The notes under the pieces were generated by a model. The model searched no databases, was not told the DNA's origin, and saw only the letters and a program-made list of their open reading frames with translations. Both the position numbers and the translations under genes were made by a program. Below, one piece after another: positions 7,551 through 18,900 of a stretch of DNA of 64,000 nucleotides; position 1 is the first letter of the stretch, and each line of letters starts with the position of its first letter. Location: NCBI RefSeq assembly GCF_003351045.1, contig NZ_QQZY01000003.1, positions 310,001 through 374,000 of the forward strand. The letters run 5' to 3'. The stretch comes from Gaiella occulta (lineage in GTDB: Bacteria; Actinomycetota; Thermoleophilia; Gaiellales; Gaiellaceae).

Positions 7551-8281
7551 ACGAGCCTCCCCGCCTGCCGCCGGCGCCGGTCGCGGGCGACGAGCCAGTC
7601 GGTGAACCGTGCGAGCGGGATCGTGATCGCGACGAACAGCGTCGCCGCGACGAGGTAGTAGGTGCCGTTGAACGTGGCGGCCTGGTCGATCTGCGTCTGC
7701 CGGAAGGCCTCCACGACGCCGAGGGCGCCCACGAGGGCGGTGTCCTTCTGCAGGCCGATGAAGTCGTTCAGGAGCGGCGGGACGACCCGGCGGACGGCCT
7801 GGGGCACGACCACGTGGCGCAGCGTCTGGCCGTGCGAGAGTCCGAGTGAGCGCGCGGCGGCGGACTGGCTCGGGTGCACCGATTCGATGCCGGCACGGTA
7901 GACCTCGGACACGTAGGCCGAGTAGACGAGCACGAGCGCCACGACCGCCCAGAAGAACTGGGACCGGGGGATCCACGAGACGCCGAGGCCCGGCATCCCG
8001 AACCCGAGCATGAAGATGACGAGGATCGTCGGGATGCCGCGGAACAGGTCGGTGTAGACGACCGCGAGCGCGCGCAGCGGGAAGAACACCGGGCCCGGCA
8101 GGCTGCGCAGCACGGCGAGCAGCAGCGCGGCCGGGAGGATGATCCCCTCGGCGACGAGGAACAGCTTGACGTTGACGACGAACGCCGAGGCGATCTCGGG
8201 GAACGACTCGCGGTAGTACGTCCCGTCGAAGAAATACGCCTTGAACTCCGCCCATCCGGGCGACCGCGTGACGAGCAGCAC
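7547..8281 (-). CDS. Polar amino-acid ABC transporter, permease
   Basis: A HisM/GlnP-type permease with several membrane helices and the coupling-loop motif AAARSLGLSHGQTLRHVVVPQA, which docks to the ATPase. GTG 8281 is the first standard start codon, but it falls inside a hydrophobic helix. The same frame stays open upstream, encoding AIALLSTVIFAGAV and a basic stretch, with no ATG, GTG or TTG before the binding-protein stop at 8406. A CTG at 8395-8393 would give 282 residues and a complete first helix. The true start is therefore probably upstream and non-standard. Confidence 0.9.
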   Translation of the reverse strand: MLLVTRSPGWAEFKAYFFDGTYYRESFPEIASAFVVNVKLFLVAEGIILPAALLLAVLRSLPGPVFFPLRALAVVYTDLFRGIPTILVIFMLGFGMPGLGVSWIPRSQFFWAVVALVLVYSAYVSEVYRAGIESVHPSQSAAARSLGLSHGQTLRHVVVPQAVRRVVPPLLNDFIGLQKDTALVGALGVVEAFRQTQIDQAATFNGTYYLVAATLFVAITIPLARFTDWLVARDRRRRQAGRLV

Positions 8282-8405
8282 GACGGCGCCGGCGAAGATG
8301 ACCGTCGAGAGGAGGGCGATCGCGACCGTCCGCGCCTCGCGTGAGAGGCGGACGGTCGCGCCGCCGAGAACCCTGGAGCTCCGGTTCCCGCTCAGTCCGG
8401 GGTCT

Positions 8406-9284
8406 CTACCTGAGATCCGGCGCGCCGGCCCGCGCGAGCCAGATGCGCTGGAGGTTCCCGATCGTCCCGTTCGCCCACAGGCGGTCGAGCGCCTTGTTGA
8501 CGCACCTCGTCAGCGGGCTGCCCTTCTGCAGGACGAGGCCGAAGCGCTCCTTCGTGCCCCTGGTCGCCAGCTTGCCGATGATCTTCCCGTCGGGCACCTG
8601 CACGGCGGTGACGAAGAACGCCGTCGGCAGGTCGACGACGATGCCGTCGATCTGGCCGTTCTTCAAGGCCTTCACCGCGGCGTCGTTGGTGTCGAACACG
8701 AGCGGCTTCGTGGCCGGCTTGATCACGTCGACGATCGTGTCGTAGCTCGTCGTGCCGAGCTGCGCGCCCAGCTTGAAGCGCTTCAGGCCGGCGACCGAGC
8801 GCACCGACGCGATCGGCTTGCCCTTGCGGCCGACGACGGCCTGGTTGACGAAGTAGTACGACTTCGAGAAGTCCACTGCCTTCGCGCGCTCGGGCTTGTA
8901 CGACACCTGCGTGATGTAGAAGTCGAACGGCTTCTTGCCGGGCGCGTACGAGTTGTTGAACGGCACCGGCGTCCACTTCACCTCCGCCCTCGCGAAGCCG
9001 AGCTGCTTCGCGACCGCGTAGGCGACGGCGGACTCGTAGCCCTTGCCGCTGTAGGGGTCGCTGACCTTCCACGGCTTCGTCTTCTCGTCGCCTCCGAACC
9101 ACGGCGGGAAGGCCGGGTTGTCGGCACCGATCGTGAGGACGCCGCCCTCGACCAGCTTCAGCGAGTCGATCGAGCAGCCGGGGATGCCGGCGGGGGCTGC
9201 GGGGGCTGCGGGGGCGGCCGAGGCGGCCGCGACGACGGCGAGCACCGGGACGAGCGCCACGAGCGCCAGAAGGGCCTTGCGCAT
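8406..9284 (-). CDS. Polar amino-acid ABC transporter, substrate-binding protein
   Basis: An extracellular solute-binding protein of the family-3 type. A signal peptide (MRKALLALVALVPVLAVVAA) is followed by an Ala-Pro-rich segment and a mature domain with LTIGADNPAFPPWF, FDFYITQVSYKPERAKAVDFS and NGQIDGIVVDLPTA, which are hallmarks of this fold. ATG 9284 is preferred over GTG 9293 because GAGGAG lies 11 bases before the ATG but only 2 before the GTG. It leads the operon that also holds the permease and ATPase genes. Confidence 0.92.
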   Translation of the reverse strand: MRKALLALVALVPVLAVVAAASAAPAAPAAPAGIPGCSIDSLKLVEGGVLTIGADNPAFPPWFGGDEKTKPWKVSDPYSGKGYESAVAYAVAKQLGFARAEVKWTPVPFNNSYAPGKKPFDFYITQVSYKPERAKAVDFSKSYYFVNQAVVGRKGKPIASVRSVAGLKRFKLGAQLGTTSYDTIVDVIKPATKPLVFDTNDAAVKALKNGQIDGIVVDLPTAFFVTAVQVPDGKIIGKLATRGTKERFGLVLQKGSPLTRCVNKALDRLWANGTIGNLQRIWLARAGAPDLR

Positions 9285-9408
9285 GGGATCCACCGCTCCT
9301 CGGGGTCGTTGCGAAAAACCGATCGCCCGAGGCTAGCACGGTCGTTGCTTCAGCTCGGAAAGTGGCCTCGCAGGGGTGCGGCCGAAGCGCGCGAAAGACA
9401 CTCGCGAG

Positions 9409-10419
9409 ATGGCGTCGCCGTTCGTCGAGATCGAGGTCGAGGGCCGCGCCCTCAAGATCACGAACCCCGACAAGGTGCTGTTCCCCGCCGCCGGCCACAC
9501 CAAGCGCGACCTCGTCGACTACTACCTCTCGGTCGGCGACGGCATCGTGCGGGCGCTGCGCGAGCGGCCGACGCAGCTGCGCCGCTTCCCCGACGGCATC
9601 GAGGGCGAGCAGATCTACCAGAAGCGGGTGCCCGAGAAGCGCCCCGACTGGATCGAGGTCGCGCGCGTCACGTTCCCGTCCGGACGGCACGCGGACGAGC
9701 TGTGCGTGACCGAGCTCGCCCACGTCGTGTGGGCGGCGAATCTCGCGACGATCGACTTCCACCCATGGCCGTCGCGCCGGCCCGACAGCGAGCATCCCGA
9801 CGAGCTGCGCATCGACATCGACCCGCAGCCGGGCACGTCGTTCGCCGACGCGAAGCGCGTGGCGGGGGTCGTGCGCGAGACGCTCGCCGAGATCGGCTGC
9901 AGCGGCTGGCCGAAGACGTCCGGAAACCGCGGCATCCACGTTGCCGTGCGCATCGAGCCGCGATGGGAGTTCCCCGTCGTGCGCCGCTGCGCGCTCGCGT
10001 TCGCACGCGAGGTCGAGCGGCGGCTGCCCGACCTCGTCACGACGGCGTGGTGGAAGGAGGAGCGGGGCGAGAAGGTCTTCATCGACTACAACCAGAACGC
10101 GCGCGACCGCACGATCGCCTCCGCCTACTCGGTGCGGCCACGGGCGGACGCGACCGTGTCGGCGCCGGTGACGTGGGACGAGCTGCCCGATGTGGAGACC
10201 GAGGACTTCACACTGCCGACGATGCCGGGCAGGTTCGCCCGCCTCGGCGACGTGCAGGCCGGGATCGACGGCGCCGCCGGCGACCTGCGTGCGCTGCTCG
10301 AGTGGGTCGCGCGCGAGGAGGCGGCCGGCATCGGCGAGGCGCCGTACCCGCCGAACTTCCCGAAGATGCCGGGCGAGCCGCCGCGCGTGCAGCCGTCGCG
10401 GCGCCGCGAGCGGGACTGA
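9409..10419 (+). CDS. ligD: LigD-type DNA polymerase/primase domain protein
   Basis: A stand-alone polymerase of the LigD PolDom (archaeo-eukaryotic primase) family, which fills gaps during non-homologous end joining. ATG 9409 gives 336 residues beginning MASPFVEIEVEG. Seen motifs are the catalytic pair in RIDIDPQPG (D136 and D138), SGNRGIHVAVRI (the nucleotide-binding SGxxGxH motif) and FIDYNQNARDRTIASAYSVR near residue 235. No nuclease or ligase domain is fused. A separate ATP-dependent ligase lies at 19.2-20.3 kb on the other strand. No Ku gene is in the window. Confidence 0.92.
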   Translation: MASPFVEIEVEGRALKITNPDKVLFPAAGHTKRDLVDYYLSVGDGIVRALRERPTQLRRFPDGIEGEQIYQKRVPEKRPDWIEVARVTFPSGRHADELCVTELAHVVWAANLATIDFHPWPSRRPDSEHPDELRIDIDPQPGTSFADAKRVAGVVRETLAEIGCSGWPKTSGNRGIHVAVRIEPRWEFPVVRRCALAFAREVERRLPDLVTTAWWKEERGEKVFIDYNQNARDRTIASAYSVRPRADATVSAPVTWDELPDVETEDFTLPTMPGRFARLGDVQAGIDGAAGDLRALLEWVAREEAAGIGEAPYPPNFPKMPGEPPRVQPSRRRERD

Positions 10420-10805
10420 CTTCAGGCGCGGGAGCGCGTCGTCGAGGTCGAGTACGGGCGGAACGCGCGTCGTCGCCGCGCCTCCGTGGGTTCCGAAGGT
10501 CATCGCAGCCAGTTCCCGCCCGCTCCGTGCGGAAGGCGCGTTCTCGCCTAGCCACCGTTCCCGCTTGAGAAAACCGCTCTGGTGGCGAGAGTGAGAGCGG
10601 ACATGGTCACTTCCCGGACTAAACCGCCCTGCGACGACGGCTCGAGCCCGTCGTCGAGCCGCGGTGTCCCGGCGCAGTGCCGTCCAGCGGGATCGCTACG
10701 GTGCGTCGAAATGAGCCGATCCGACAAGCTGATGCTGGACGAGGTCCAGTGGCCTTCCGTCGCCCTGCGGACGCTCGAGCAGGTGCCTCGCCTGGGCGGT
10801 ACGGC
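10420..10805. other. Gene-poor stretch after the LigD polymerase
   Basis: No convincing coding frame was found in these 386 bases. The only structure I see is a short hairpin, CGACGACGG (10632-10640) with CCGTCGTCG (10648-10656). The stretch leads into the decayed rfbF copy and may hold further degraded sequence that I cannot recognise. Confidence 0.4.
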
Positions 10806-11579
10806 GTGAAGGCTGTCTCTTTGCAGGTGGTTTCGGGACGCGTATTGCCGAAGAGAGGGGCGTGCGTCCGAAGCCGCTCGTCGAGATCGGCGGGCGCCCG
10901 ATCCTGTGGCACATCATGAAGATCTATTCCGCCTACGGGATCAACGACTTCGTCATCTGCTGCGGGTACAAGGGCGAGATGATCAAGGATTTCTTTGCCC
11001 GCAACCACCTCAACAGCTCCGATGTTCGCTTCGATCTTCGCGCACACCCGATGGAGACGCTGCGCGACAACGGCGAAGAGCCGTGAACCGTGTCGCTGAT
11101 CGACGGGCGAGTCGGTGATGACGGGCGGACGCCTCGAGCGCGTCGCGGAGTATGCCGGCGGCGAGTCCTTTTGCTGCACCTACGGAGATATCGTGAGCGA
11201 CGTCGACATCGGCGCTCTGATCGCGTTCCGTCGCGAGCAGGGTGCGCTCGCGACGTTGACGGCGGTTCAACCGCCGGGCCGGTTCGGAGCCCATGCCCTG
11301 GGTCACGAGGAGACGACGATCACCCACTTCAAGGAGAAGCCCGACGGCGACGGTGGCTGGATCAACGGCGGGTTCTTCGTGCTGGAGCCACAGGTGATCG
11401 ACTACATCCCCTACGACTCGACGTCGTTCGAGGCCGGGCCGCTCGAGCGGTCGGCCCAGGAAGGGCGGCTGTCCGCCTTCCGGCACCGTGGCTATTGGCA
11501 GAGCATGGACACGATCCGAGACGAGAGGGTGCTCGAGGCTGAGTGGGCATCCGGCAACCCGCCGTGGCAGGTGTGGTGA
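10806..11579 (+). pseudogene. rfbF: Decayed glucose-1-phosphate cytidylyltransferase
   Basis: The intact enzyme makes CDP-glucose. Three lesions are visible. The start GTG AAG GCT GTC (10806) is followed by a one-base loss near 10820 that puts the conserved [11 protein letters not shown] in another frame. A TGA at 11084-11086 stands where the family has Trp in the EPWTVSLID motif. A two-base loss near 11106 shifts the frame again before GRLERVAEY. The remaining pieces are otherwise well conserved: [38 protein letters not shown] and YWQSMDTIRDE. An intact paralogue lies at 39.7-40.5 kb. This copy is a remnant of a sugar-nucleotide gene. Confidence 0.9.
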
Positions 11580-11800
11580 CCGTGGTCCAACCGGCGAGGA
11601 TCCCCGTCGCCGGGAACATGGGGTAGGGGTTGGGCCATCGGGGGTGGTGAGGCGGAGCGTCCTCCAGACAACCCGGGGGCGTTCAGGCCGAACACTGGTC
11701 CCGGACTTGACCGCACGCTGAGTGTGTGGAAAATCTGACTGAGAGGTCGGTCCCGTTGTGTCGGGCCGTCTCGAACAGGGGATCAGGGGAAGAGGGGGCA

Positions 11801-12724
11801 ATGCGGCGTACTTGGCAACCGTCCGAGGCGACGGGGGGCGAACGTCAACCGGCTTCCTTGCGCGCTGATGCGGGCACGGTGGCGATGTCGGCCGCCCTGC
11901 AGCCATCGAAGTTCCGCATCCGGTTGTTCGGCCGGCTCGAGGTCGCCCGCCACGACCGGACGCTCGGCCCTCGTGACCTCGGTGGCATCAAGCCGAAGCA
12001 GGTGCTCGAGATTCTGTTGCTTGCTCGGGGTGCCCACGTGACCCGTGATCGTCTCGCAGAGTTGTTGTGGGGTGACACGCTTCCGCAGAGCACCGGCGGG
12101 GCGTTGGAAACGTATGTGTCGGTGCTACGACGGCGGCTCGCGTCCGGGAAAGAGGGGCACAAGGTCGTTCTGACAGGGCCCGGGTCCTACCGGTTCTCGA
12201 TCGAGAGCGCAGAGGTCGATCTCGATGCGTTCGATGAGCTGGTCCTGCTTGCCGGGGCTGCAGCCCCTCGGGCGCGGCGGGACCACCTTGAGGAGGCGCT
12301 CGCGCTCGCGCGTGGCGAGATCCTCGAGGACGAGCCGTACGCCGAATGGGTGCTCGATCTGCGTGATAAATACCGCGAGCAGGTGCAGCAGGCCACACTC
12401 GACGCGGCCAACCTGGCCCTCACCGATGGCGACTTCGCGGGCGCACACGCGCACGCGCAGGCCGCGATGGCGCGCGACCGCCTCGACGAGCGTGCCTGCC
12501 GGGCGGCCATGCGAGCGCTCTACGCGCTTGGCCGCCGGCACGATGCGCTTCGCGCCTGCGAGCGCTGTCGTGCGTTGCTCCTGCAGGAGCTCGACGTCGA
12601 TCCCATGCCGGAGACGGAGGCCCTGGCTTTGTCGATTCGCTGCCATGCCGAGCCGGACGATGTCCTTCCAGCCCTCAGCTCCAGAACGCGATTTCAGCGA
12701 ACCGCCCCTGCAGGGGGTCCGTGA
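11801..12724 (+). CDS. SARP-type transcriptional activator (OmpR-like DNA-binding plus BTAD domain)
   Basis: A 307-residue regulator of the Streptomyces antibiotic regulatory protein type. ATG 11801 is chosen over the upstream GTG 11726 because a purine-rich stretch precedes it. After about 30 non-conserved residues comes an OmpR-like winged helix (FRIRLFGRLEVARHDR, KPKQVLEILLLA, DRLAELLWG, TYVSVLRRRLA). The bacterial transcriptional activation domain follows (VDLDAFDELV, LARGEILEDEPYAEWV, ALYALGRRHDALRACERCR). No ATPase domain follows. It directly precedes the peroxidase gene in the same direction, and TCGAG direct repeats lie in the gap, so it may activate that gene. Confidence 0.88.
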   Translation: MRRTWQPSEATGGERQPASLRADAGTVAMSAALQPSKFRIRLFGRLEVARHDRTLGPRDLGGIKPKQVLEILLLARGAHVTRDRLAELLWGDTLPQSTGGALETYVSVLRRRLASGKEGHKVVLTGPGSYRFSIESAEVDLDAFDELVLLAGAAAPRARRDHLEEALALARGEILEDEPYAEWVLDLRDKYREQVQQATLDAANLALTDGDFAGAHAHAQAAMARDRLDERACRAAMRALYALGRRHDALRACERCRALLLQELDVDPMPETEALALSIRCHAEPDDVLPALSSRTRFQRTAPAGGP

Positions 12725-12886
12725 CCCCTGCGTTCCGCGTCGCCCAGGTTTGTGTCAGGTCGGCCGGGCGTTGGGTGCCCGAGACGTTCGCTCATACTGC
12801 GAGCACCCGCCATCTCCGGATCGCGCTGAGATCCACTGGCAAAAGGTTTTCAAAAGCCTCGGGTGCGAGGGTGCGCTGCCAGTAGC

Positions 12887-12930
12887 GACCAGCGACCCTC
12901 GAGACCAGCGACCCTCGAGACCAGCGATCT
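12887..12930 (+). promoter_or_regulatory. TCGAG-containing 16-bp direct repeats upstream of the peroxidase gene
   Basis: The unit GACCAGCGACCCTCGA occurs at 12887-12902 and 12903-12918, with a partial third copy from 12919. TCGAG falls at 12899-12903 and 12915-12919, 16 bases apart. Known SARP regulators bind direct repeats with a TCGAG-like core, so this is a candidate target for the neighbouring SARP protein. The repeats end about 15 bases before the start codon and may overlap the untranslated leader. The AGGAGG ribosome site lies immediately after, at about 12932-12937. Confidence 0.5.
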
Positions 12931-12944
12931 CAGGAGGCGACAGC

Positions 12945-15900
12945 ATGAGGTGGAGGCCAGATCTCCGTCACTCGTCCCGCTCGCAGCGCTTTGCGCGAGC
13001 GGTGGTCGGCATCCTGGTGGCGGCCACGATCGCCAGTCTCGCACTCGTCGCCGGTATCTCGAACAATAGTGCCCACGCAGCCGCGCCGGTCGGACAGGGC
13101 TTCAACCTGAACGCAGGCGACCTGCGGTTCATCCTAACGCAGATCAAGATCGCCGAAGCCCATGCGGCCGGTGGGCAACTCCTCGGGCCTGGTCCCAACC
13201 AGGTCTCGAGTCCGCTGCTCCCGTTCGGCCTGCGGACCGTCGACGGTTCGTTGAACAACCTTCAGCCCGGACAGTCGAAGTTCGGTGCCGCGGACACCAT
13301 CTTCCCGCGCCTGCTCGTTCCGAAGTACCGTCAGGCAGAGGGCGCGACCTTCGATCCGGATGGGCCTGGCCCACTCGGTGTCGGCAGCCCCTCGGCGTAC
13401 ACGCAGAAGTCGGGGCTCGTCTTCGACTCGCTGCCGCGACGGGTCAGCAACCTCGTTGTCGACCAGACGTCGAGCAACCCGGCCGCCGTGGCGGCCGCCG
13501 GCGTGGGCGCCGTGCCCGATCCCGTCTCCGGCACGCTGTTCATTCCGAACCGGGCGCCCGACCTGGGTCTGGCGGCGCCGTTCAACGGGGTGTTCACGCT
13601 GTTCGGCCAGTTCTTCGACCATGGCCTCGACCTCTTGACGAAGGGCGGCAGCGGCGCGGTCTTCATGCCGTTGCAGGCCGACGATCCACTCTTCAACCCG
13701 GCCCCAGGTACGCCCAACTTCATGGTCCTGACGCGGGGGTCCAACCAGCCCGGCGCCGACGGCATCCTCGGGACAGCCGACGATGTCCAGGAAGGGACGA
13801 ACACGACGACCCCGTTCGTCGATCAGAACCAGACCTACACTTCGCATCCGTCCCATCAGGTGTTCCTGCGTCAGTACACGCTGCTGGCTGGGAAGCCGCT
13901 CTCGACCGGCAAACTGCTCGAAGGCGCGCTCGGCAACATCGGCAACTGGGCCGACGTCAAGGCGCAGGCCCGGACGATGCTCGGCATCCAGCTCACCGAC
14001 GCGGACGTGACGGACGTGCCGCTGCTCGCGACCGACCCGTACGGCCGCTTCCTGCCTGGCCCCGTCCGCGGCATGCCGCAGATCGTGATGCCGGGCAACG
14101 TGCTCGTCGAGGGCGATCCCGCAGCGAATGGCGGACTGGGTGTTGCCGTCGCCGGCTCGGTCAAGACCGGACATGCGTTCCTCAACGACATCGCGCACAG
14201 CGCGGCCCCGACCTTCTCCTCGCCCGGCGTCCTGTTCCCCGACACCGATACTTCAGTCGGCGGGAGCTTGGTTCCGGCGGTCCCTGCGGGCAGCTACGAC
14301 AACGAGCTGCTCGACAAGCATTTCATCACAGGCGATGGTCGTGGCAACGAGAACATCGGCCTGACCGCCATCCACACCGTCTTCCACGCCGAGCACAACC
14401 GACTGGTGGATGAGATCGGCCTGCCCGGCGGGCTGCTCGACACCCTGCTGACACCGGCCGAGGTCGCTGATTGGAAGTCTGTCAACCCGGCGTCCGGCTG
14501 GGGCTACGGGGAGCGGCTGTTCCAGGCGGCGAAGTTCGTCACCGAGATGGAATACCAGCACCTCGTGTTCGAGGAATTCGCGCGCAAGGTGCAGCCCTCG
14601 ATCCGCGTGTTCGATGCATACCACTCCAACATCGATCCGGCGATCGTGGCCGAGTTCGCGCACACGGTCTATCGCTTCGGTCACTCGATGCTGGACGAGA
14701 CGGTGGCACGCACCAATGCCAGTGGCACAACCAACGACATTCCGCTGTTCGGCGCATTCCTCAACCCTGTTGAGTTCAACAACGGAGGGGGCGCCGGAAC
14801 GCTGACCGCCGACCTGGCGGCGGGCAGCATCGTGCGCGGCATGTCACGACAGGTCGGCAACGAGATCGATGAGTTCGTCACCGACGTCCTGCGGAACCGG
14901 CTCGTCGGCCTGCCGTTGGACCTGCCGGCGATCAACATCGCGCGCGGCCGAAGCGAGGGCATCCCTTCGTTGAACTCGGCCCGCAGGCAGTTCTTCGCCG
15001 CGACCGGCAACTCGGCGCTGGCGCCCTACGGGAGTTGGACAGACTTCGCGCCTAGCCTCAAGCATCCGCAGACGCTCGTCAACCTCGTCGCCGCCTACGG
15101 CACACACCCCAATATCACAGGGCTTGATCCGGACGGTGCAGGCCCCATCCTGGCCGGCGGTCTGCGAGCCAGGCGTGCTGCAGCCGACCAGCTCGTCAAC
15201 GGCACGACGTTGCCCGGGCCAGACGGCATCCTCGCTGGCGCTGGTGGCGCTGACGACATCCTCCCGCCGGCGAACCGTCTCGACTTCATGAACGGCACCG
15301 GTGCCTGGGCCGACGTTTCGGGCGTCACGATCACCGGTCTCGACGACGTCGACTTCTGGGTCGGCGGTCTCGCCGAGGCGCAGTCCCCGTTCGGCGGCAT
15401 GCTCGGTTCCACCTTCGACTTCGTCTTCAAGACACAGCTGGAGAACCTGCAGGACGGCGACCGGTTCTACTATCTGTCGCGTCTGGCGGGCCTCAACCTG
15501 GTGACCCAGGTCGAGGGAAACACGTTCGCGGAGCTGATCGCGCGCAACACGGGCGTCGAGGGCCTCCCGGCCGACGTCTTCTCGCGGGCCGACCTGCTGT
15601 TCAATCTGGCGAACCTCGGGACGAGTGGTCCGATCCTCGACGATCCCAGCACACCCCAAGTCGAGTCGACCATGCCCGACCTGACGCGGATGCCCGACGG
15701 CACGATTCGCTACACCGGCCCCCTCCACGTCGTCTGGAACGGCACGGACAACCCCGCTGTCGTCGACCGCATCAGGTCGAGTCTGGGTGACGACACCCTC
15801 CGCGGCAACGGCGGCGTTGACATCATGGAAGGCGGCACCGGCAACGACCAGTTCATCGGTGGCGCCGGCGACGACATCCTCACCGATACCTTCGGCAACG

Positions 15901-18900
15901 ACGACTTCAAGGGCGGCGACGGCAACGACGTCATCAGCTCCGGACCCGGCTTCGACGTCGATCAAGGCGGTCGAGGCAGTGACTTCATCGTCGGTGGGGC
16001 CGATCCCACGGAGACCTTCGCAGGCCCCGGGAACGACGTCGTCTTCGCCGGTGAGTCGACCGACACGGCGTTCGGTGGCGACGGTCACGACTGGATCGAG
16101 GGCGGTAACCAGGGCGACGTGCTCGTGGGTGAGGACGGTGCCCCGTTCGCGCTCGACCCGACTCCGAGCAACGACGTCCTCGCCGGCGACGGCGGCGACG
16201 ACAAGCTCCAGGGCGAGGGCGGCGACGACATCATGGTCGCGGGCCCGGGCCTCGACAATTTCGATGGCATGCTCGGTTTCGACTGGGTTACCCACAGGCT
16301 CGATCCGCAGGCCGCCGATTCCGACCTGCTCCGGCTCATCGGGGTGGTCCCGGTCCCGATCCTCCTCGTTGACCGCTTCCGCCGTGTCGAGGGCCTGTCG
16401 GGCTGGAACAAAGACGACATCCTGCGCGGCGACAACGAAACCGCCTTGACCCTGGCCGGACTCGGCCAGGAGCTGACCGCCGCCGGCATCAACAACATCC
16501 CCGGGCTGGCAGGCCTGCTCCCTGCCGGCGCAATCCAGTTCACGGGGGGCAACATCATTCTCGGCGGTGCCGGCAGCGACCTGATCGAGGGTCGCGGCGG
16601 CAACGACATCATCGACGGCGACGCGTGGCTGAACGTGCAACTACGGGCACCCGACCTCGCAAACCCTGGCCTCTTCAAGCTCGTCGACAGCATGACCCAG
16701 CTTCGCACGGACGTGCTCGCAGGCAGGATCAACCCGGGCGACATCACGGTCGTCCGCAGCATCGTGACGACCGGGGTTCTGCCGGCCGACGTCGACACCG
16801 CCGTGTTCTCGGGTGCGCGGGCGAGCTACACCCTTACCACCAACGCGGACGGCACCCTGACCGTGGCGCACCTGGGCGGCGCCGGCATCGACGGCACCGA
16901 CACGCTCCGGAACACCGAACGACTGACGTTCTCCGACCAGACCATCCTCGTGCCGACGCCGCCTGCGAACACGGTGTTGCCGTCGGTGAGCGGCGTAGCG
17001 CAGGTGGGGCAGACGTTGACGAGTTCGACCGGCACCTGGACGGGCACGACTCCGATCACGTTCACGCAGCAGTGGCAGTCGTGTGTTGGCGTCACCTGCT
17101 CCAACATCGTGGGTGCGACGGGCAGCACGTATGTGCCGGTCGTCGCGGACGTCGGCAAGACGCTGCGCGTGCACGTGACCGCGAGCAACGGCGCCGGTCC
17201 CCCGGTTGCGGCCGACTCCGTGCAGACGGTCGTTGTGACGGCTGCTGCGGTGGCGCCGCCTGTGAACACGGTGTTGCCGTCGGTGAGCGGGATTGCGCAG
17301 GTGGGGCAGCTGTTGACGGGTTCGACGGGTACCTGGTCGGGCACGACCCCGATCACGTTCACGCGCCAGTGGCAGTCGTGTGTTGGTGCTACCTGCTCCG
17401 ACATCGCGTTGGCGACGGGCAGCACGTATGTGCCGGTCGTCGCGGATGTCGGCAAGACGCTGCGGGTGCATGTGACGGCGACCAACATCGCGGGCGGCCC
17501 GATCGCGGCGGACTCCGTGGAGACGGCGGTTGTGGCGGCGGCGCCGGCGGTGACGAGCTTGGTGCCGGACCCTGATTTCGAGTTGAGTCCGACGCCGTGG
17601 TTCTTCACGAATGGGGCGGGCACGTTTACGTGGGCGACTGATCAGTCGTTGTCTCCGACGCATGCCTTGAAGATCGTCACCTCGGCGTCGACGTTGTCGC
17701 GCTGGTTGACGAACACGTCGTTGGTGGCGGCGCAGGCGGGGCGGACGTATACGGCCCGGGTGTCGGCGAAGACGAGCGGTGTCGCTGGTGCTGCCCGGCT
17801 CACGTTGACGTTCTGGAATGCGTCGTCGGTCTATCTCGGGGTGACGGCCGACTCGGCGTCCTTGGCGGGCACCCAGGACTGGACGCCGCTGACGGTCTCC
17901 CGGCAGGCGCCGGCGGGCACCGCCTTCGTCCGGGTCGAGCTGCGGCTGAACGGGCCCGGCAGCGCCTGGTTCGACAACCTCCTGCTGAGCGACGGGAGTG
18001 TGCCGCCGCCGTCGCCGGTCGCGCCGACGTTGTTGGCGTTGCCGCTTGTGTCGGGGTTGCCGCAGGTGGGGCAGACGTTGTCGGTCTCGACGGGGTTGTG
18101 GTCGAACGTGCCGACCTCGTTCGCCTATCAGTGGTTGCGCTGTGACGCTGGGGGCGCGGGCTGCGTGAGTATCGGGTTGGCGACGGCGAGCTCGTATCTG
18201 GTGGGGGCGGCTGATCTGGGGTCGACGTTGCGGGCGCGGGTGACGGCATCGAACGTGGCGGGTCCGGGGGCACCGGCGACGAGTGCGCAGACGGCGGTCG
18301 TGACGGCGCCGCCACCGCCGGCGCCGCCTGTGAACACGGTGTTGCCGTCGGTGAGCGGGATTGCGCAGGTGGGGCAGCTGTTGACGGGTTCGACGGGTAC
18401 CTGGTCGGGCACGACCCCGATCACGTTCACGCGCCAGTGGCAGTCGTGTGTTGGTGCTACCTGCTCCGACATCGCGTTGGCGACGGGCAGCACGTATGTG
18501 CCGGTCGTCGCGGATGTCGGCAACACGCTGCGGGTGCATGTGACGGCGACCAACATCGCGGGCGGCCCGATCGCGGCGGACTCCGTGGAGACGGCGGTTG
18601 TGGCGGCGGCGCCGGCGGTGACGAGCTTGGTGCCGGACCCTGATTTCGAGTTGAGTCCGACGCCGTGGTTCTTCACGAATGGGGCGGGCACGTTTACGTG
18701 GGCGACTGATCAGTCGTTGTCTCCGACGCATGCCTTGAAGATCGTCACCTCGGCGTCGACGTTGTCGCGCTGGTTGACGAACACGTCGTTGGTGGCGGCG
18801 CAGGCGGGGCGGACGTATACGGCCCGGGTGTCGGCGAAGACGAGCGGTGTCGCTGGTGCTGCCCGGCTCACGTTGACGTTCTGGAATGCGTCGTCGGTCT

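Noticed and set aside
10632-10656. Short hairpin in the gap after the LigD polymerase
   Set aside because: Only 9-bp arms, 212 bases from the gene's stop and without a uridine run. Too weak to call a terminator.
11707-11735. TTGACC followed 17 bases later by an AAAATC box, as a promoter for the SARP gene
   Set aside because: The -10 match is poor and the spacing alone is not evidence in GC-rich DNA.
15781-16250. Reading the RTX-like repeats as a sign of a pore-forming toxin
   Set aside because: The upstream domain is a peroxidase and no toxin acylation or type I secretion genes are nearby. The repeats are better seen as calcium-binding modules.
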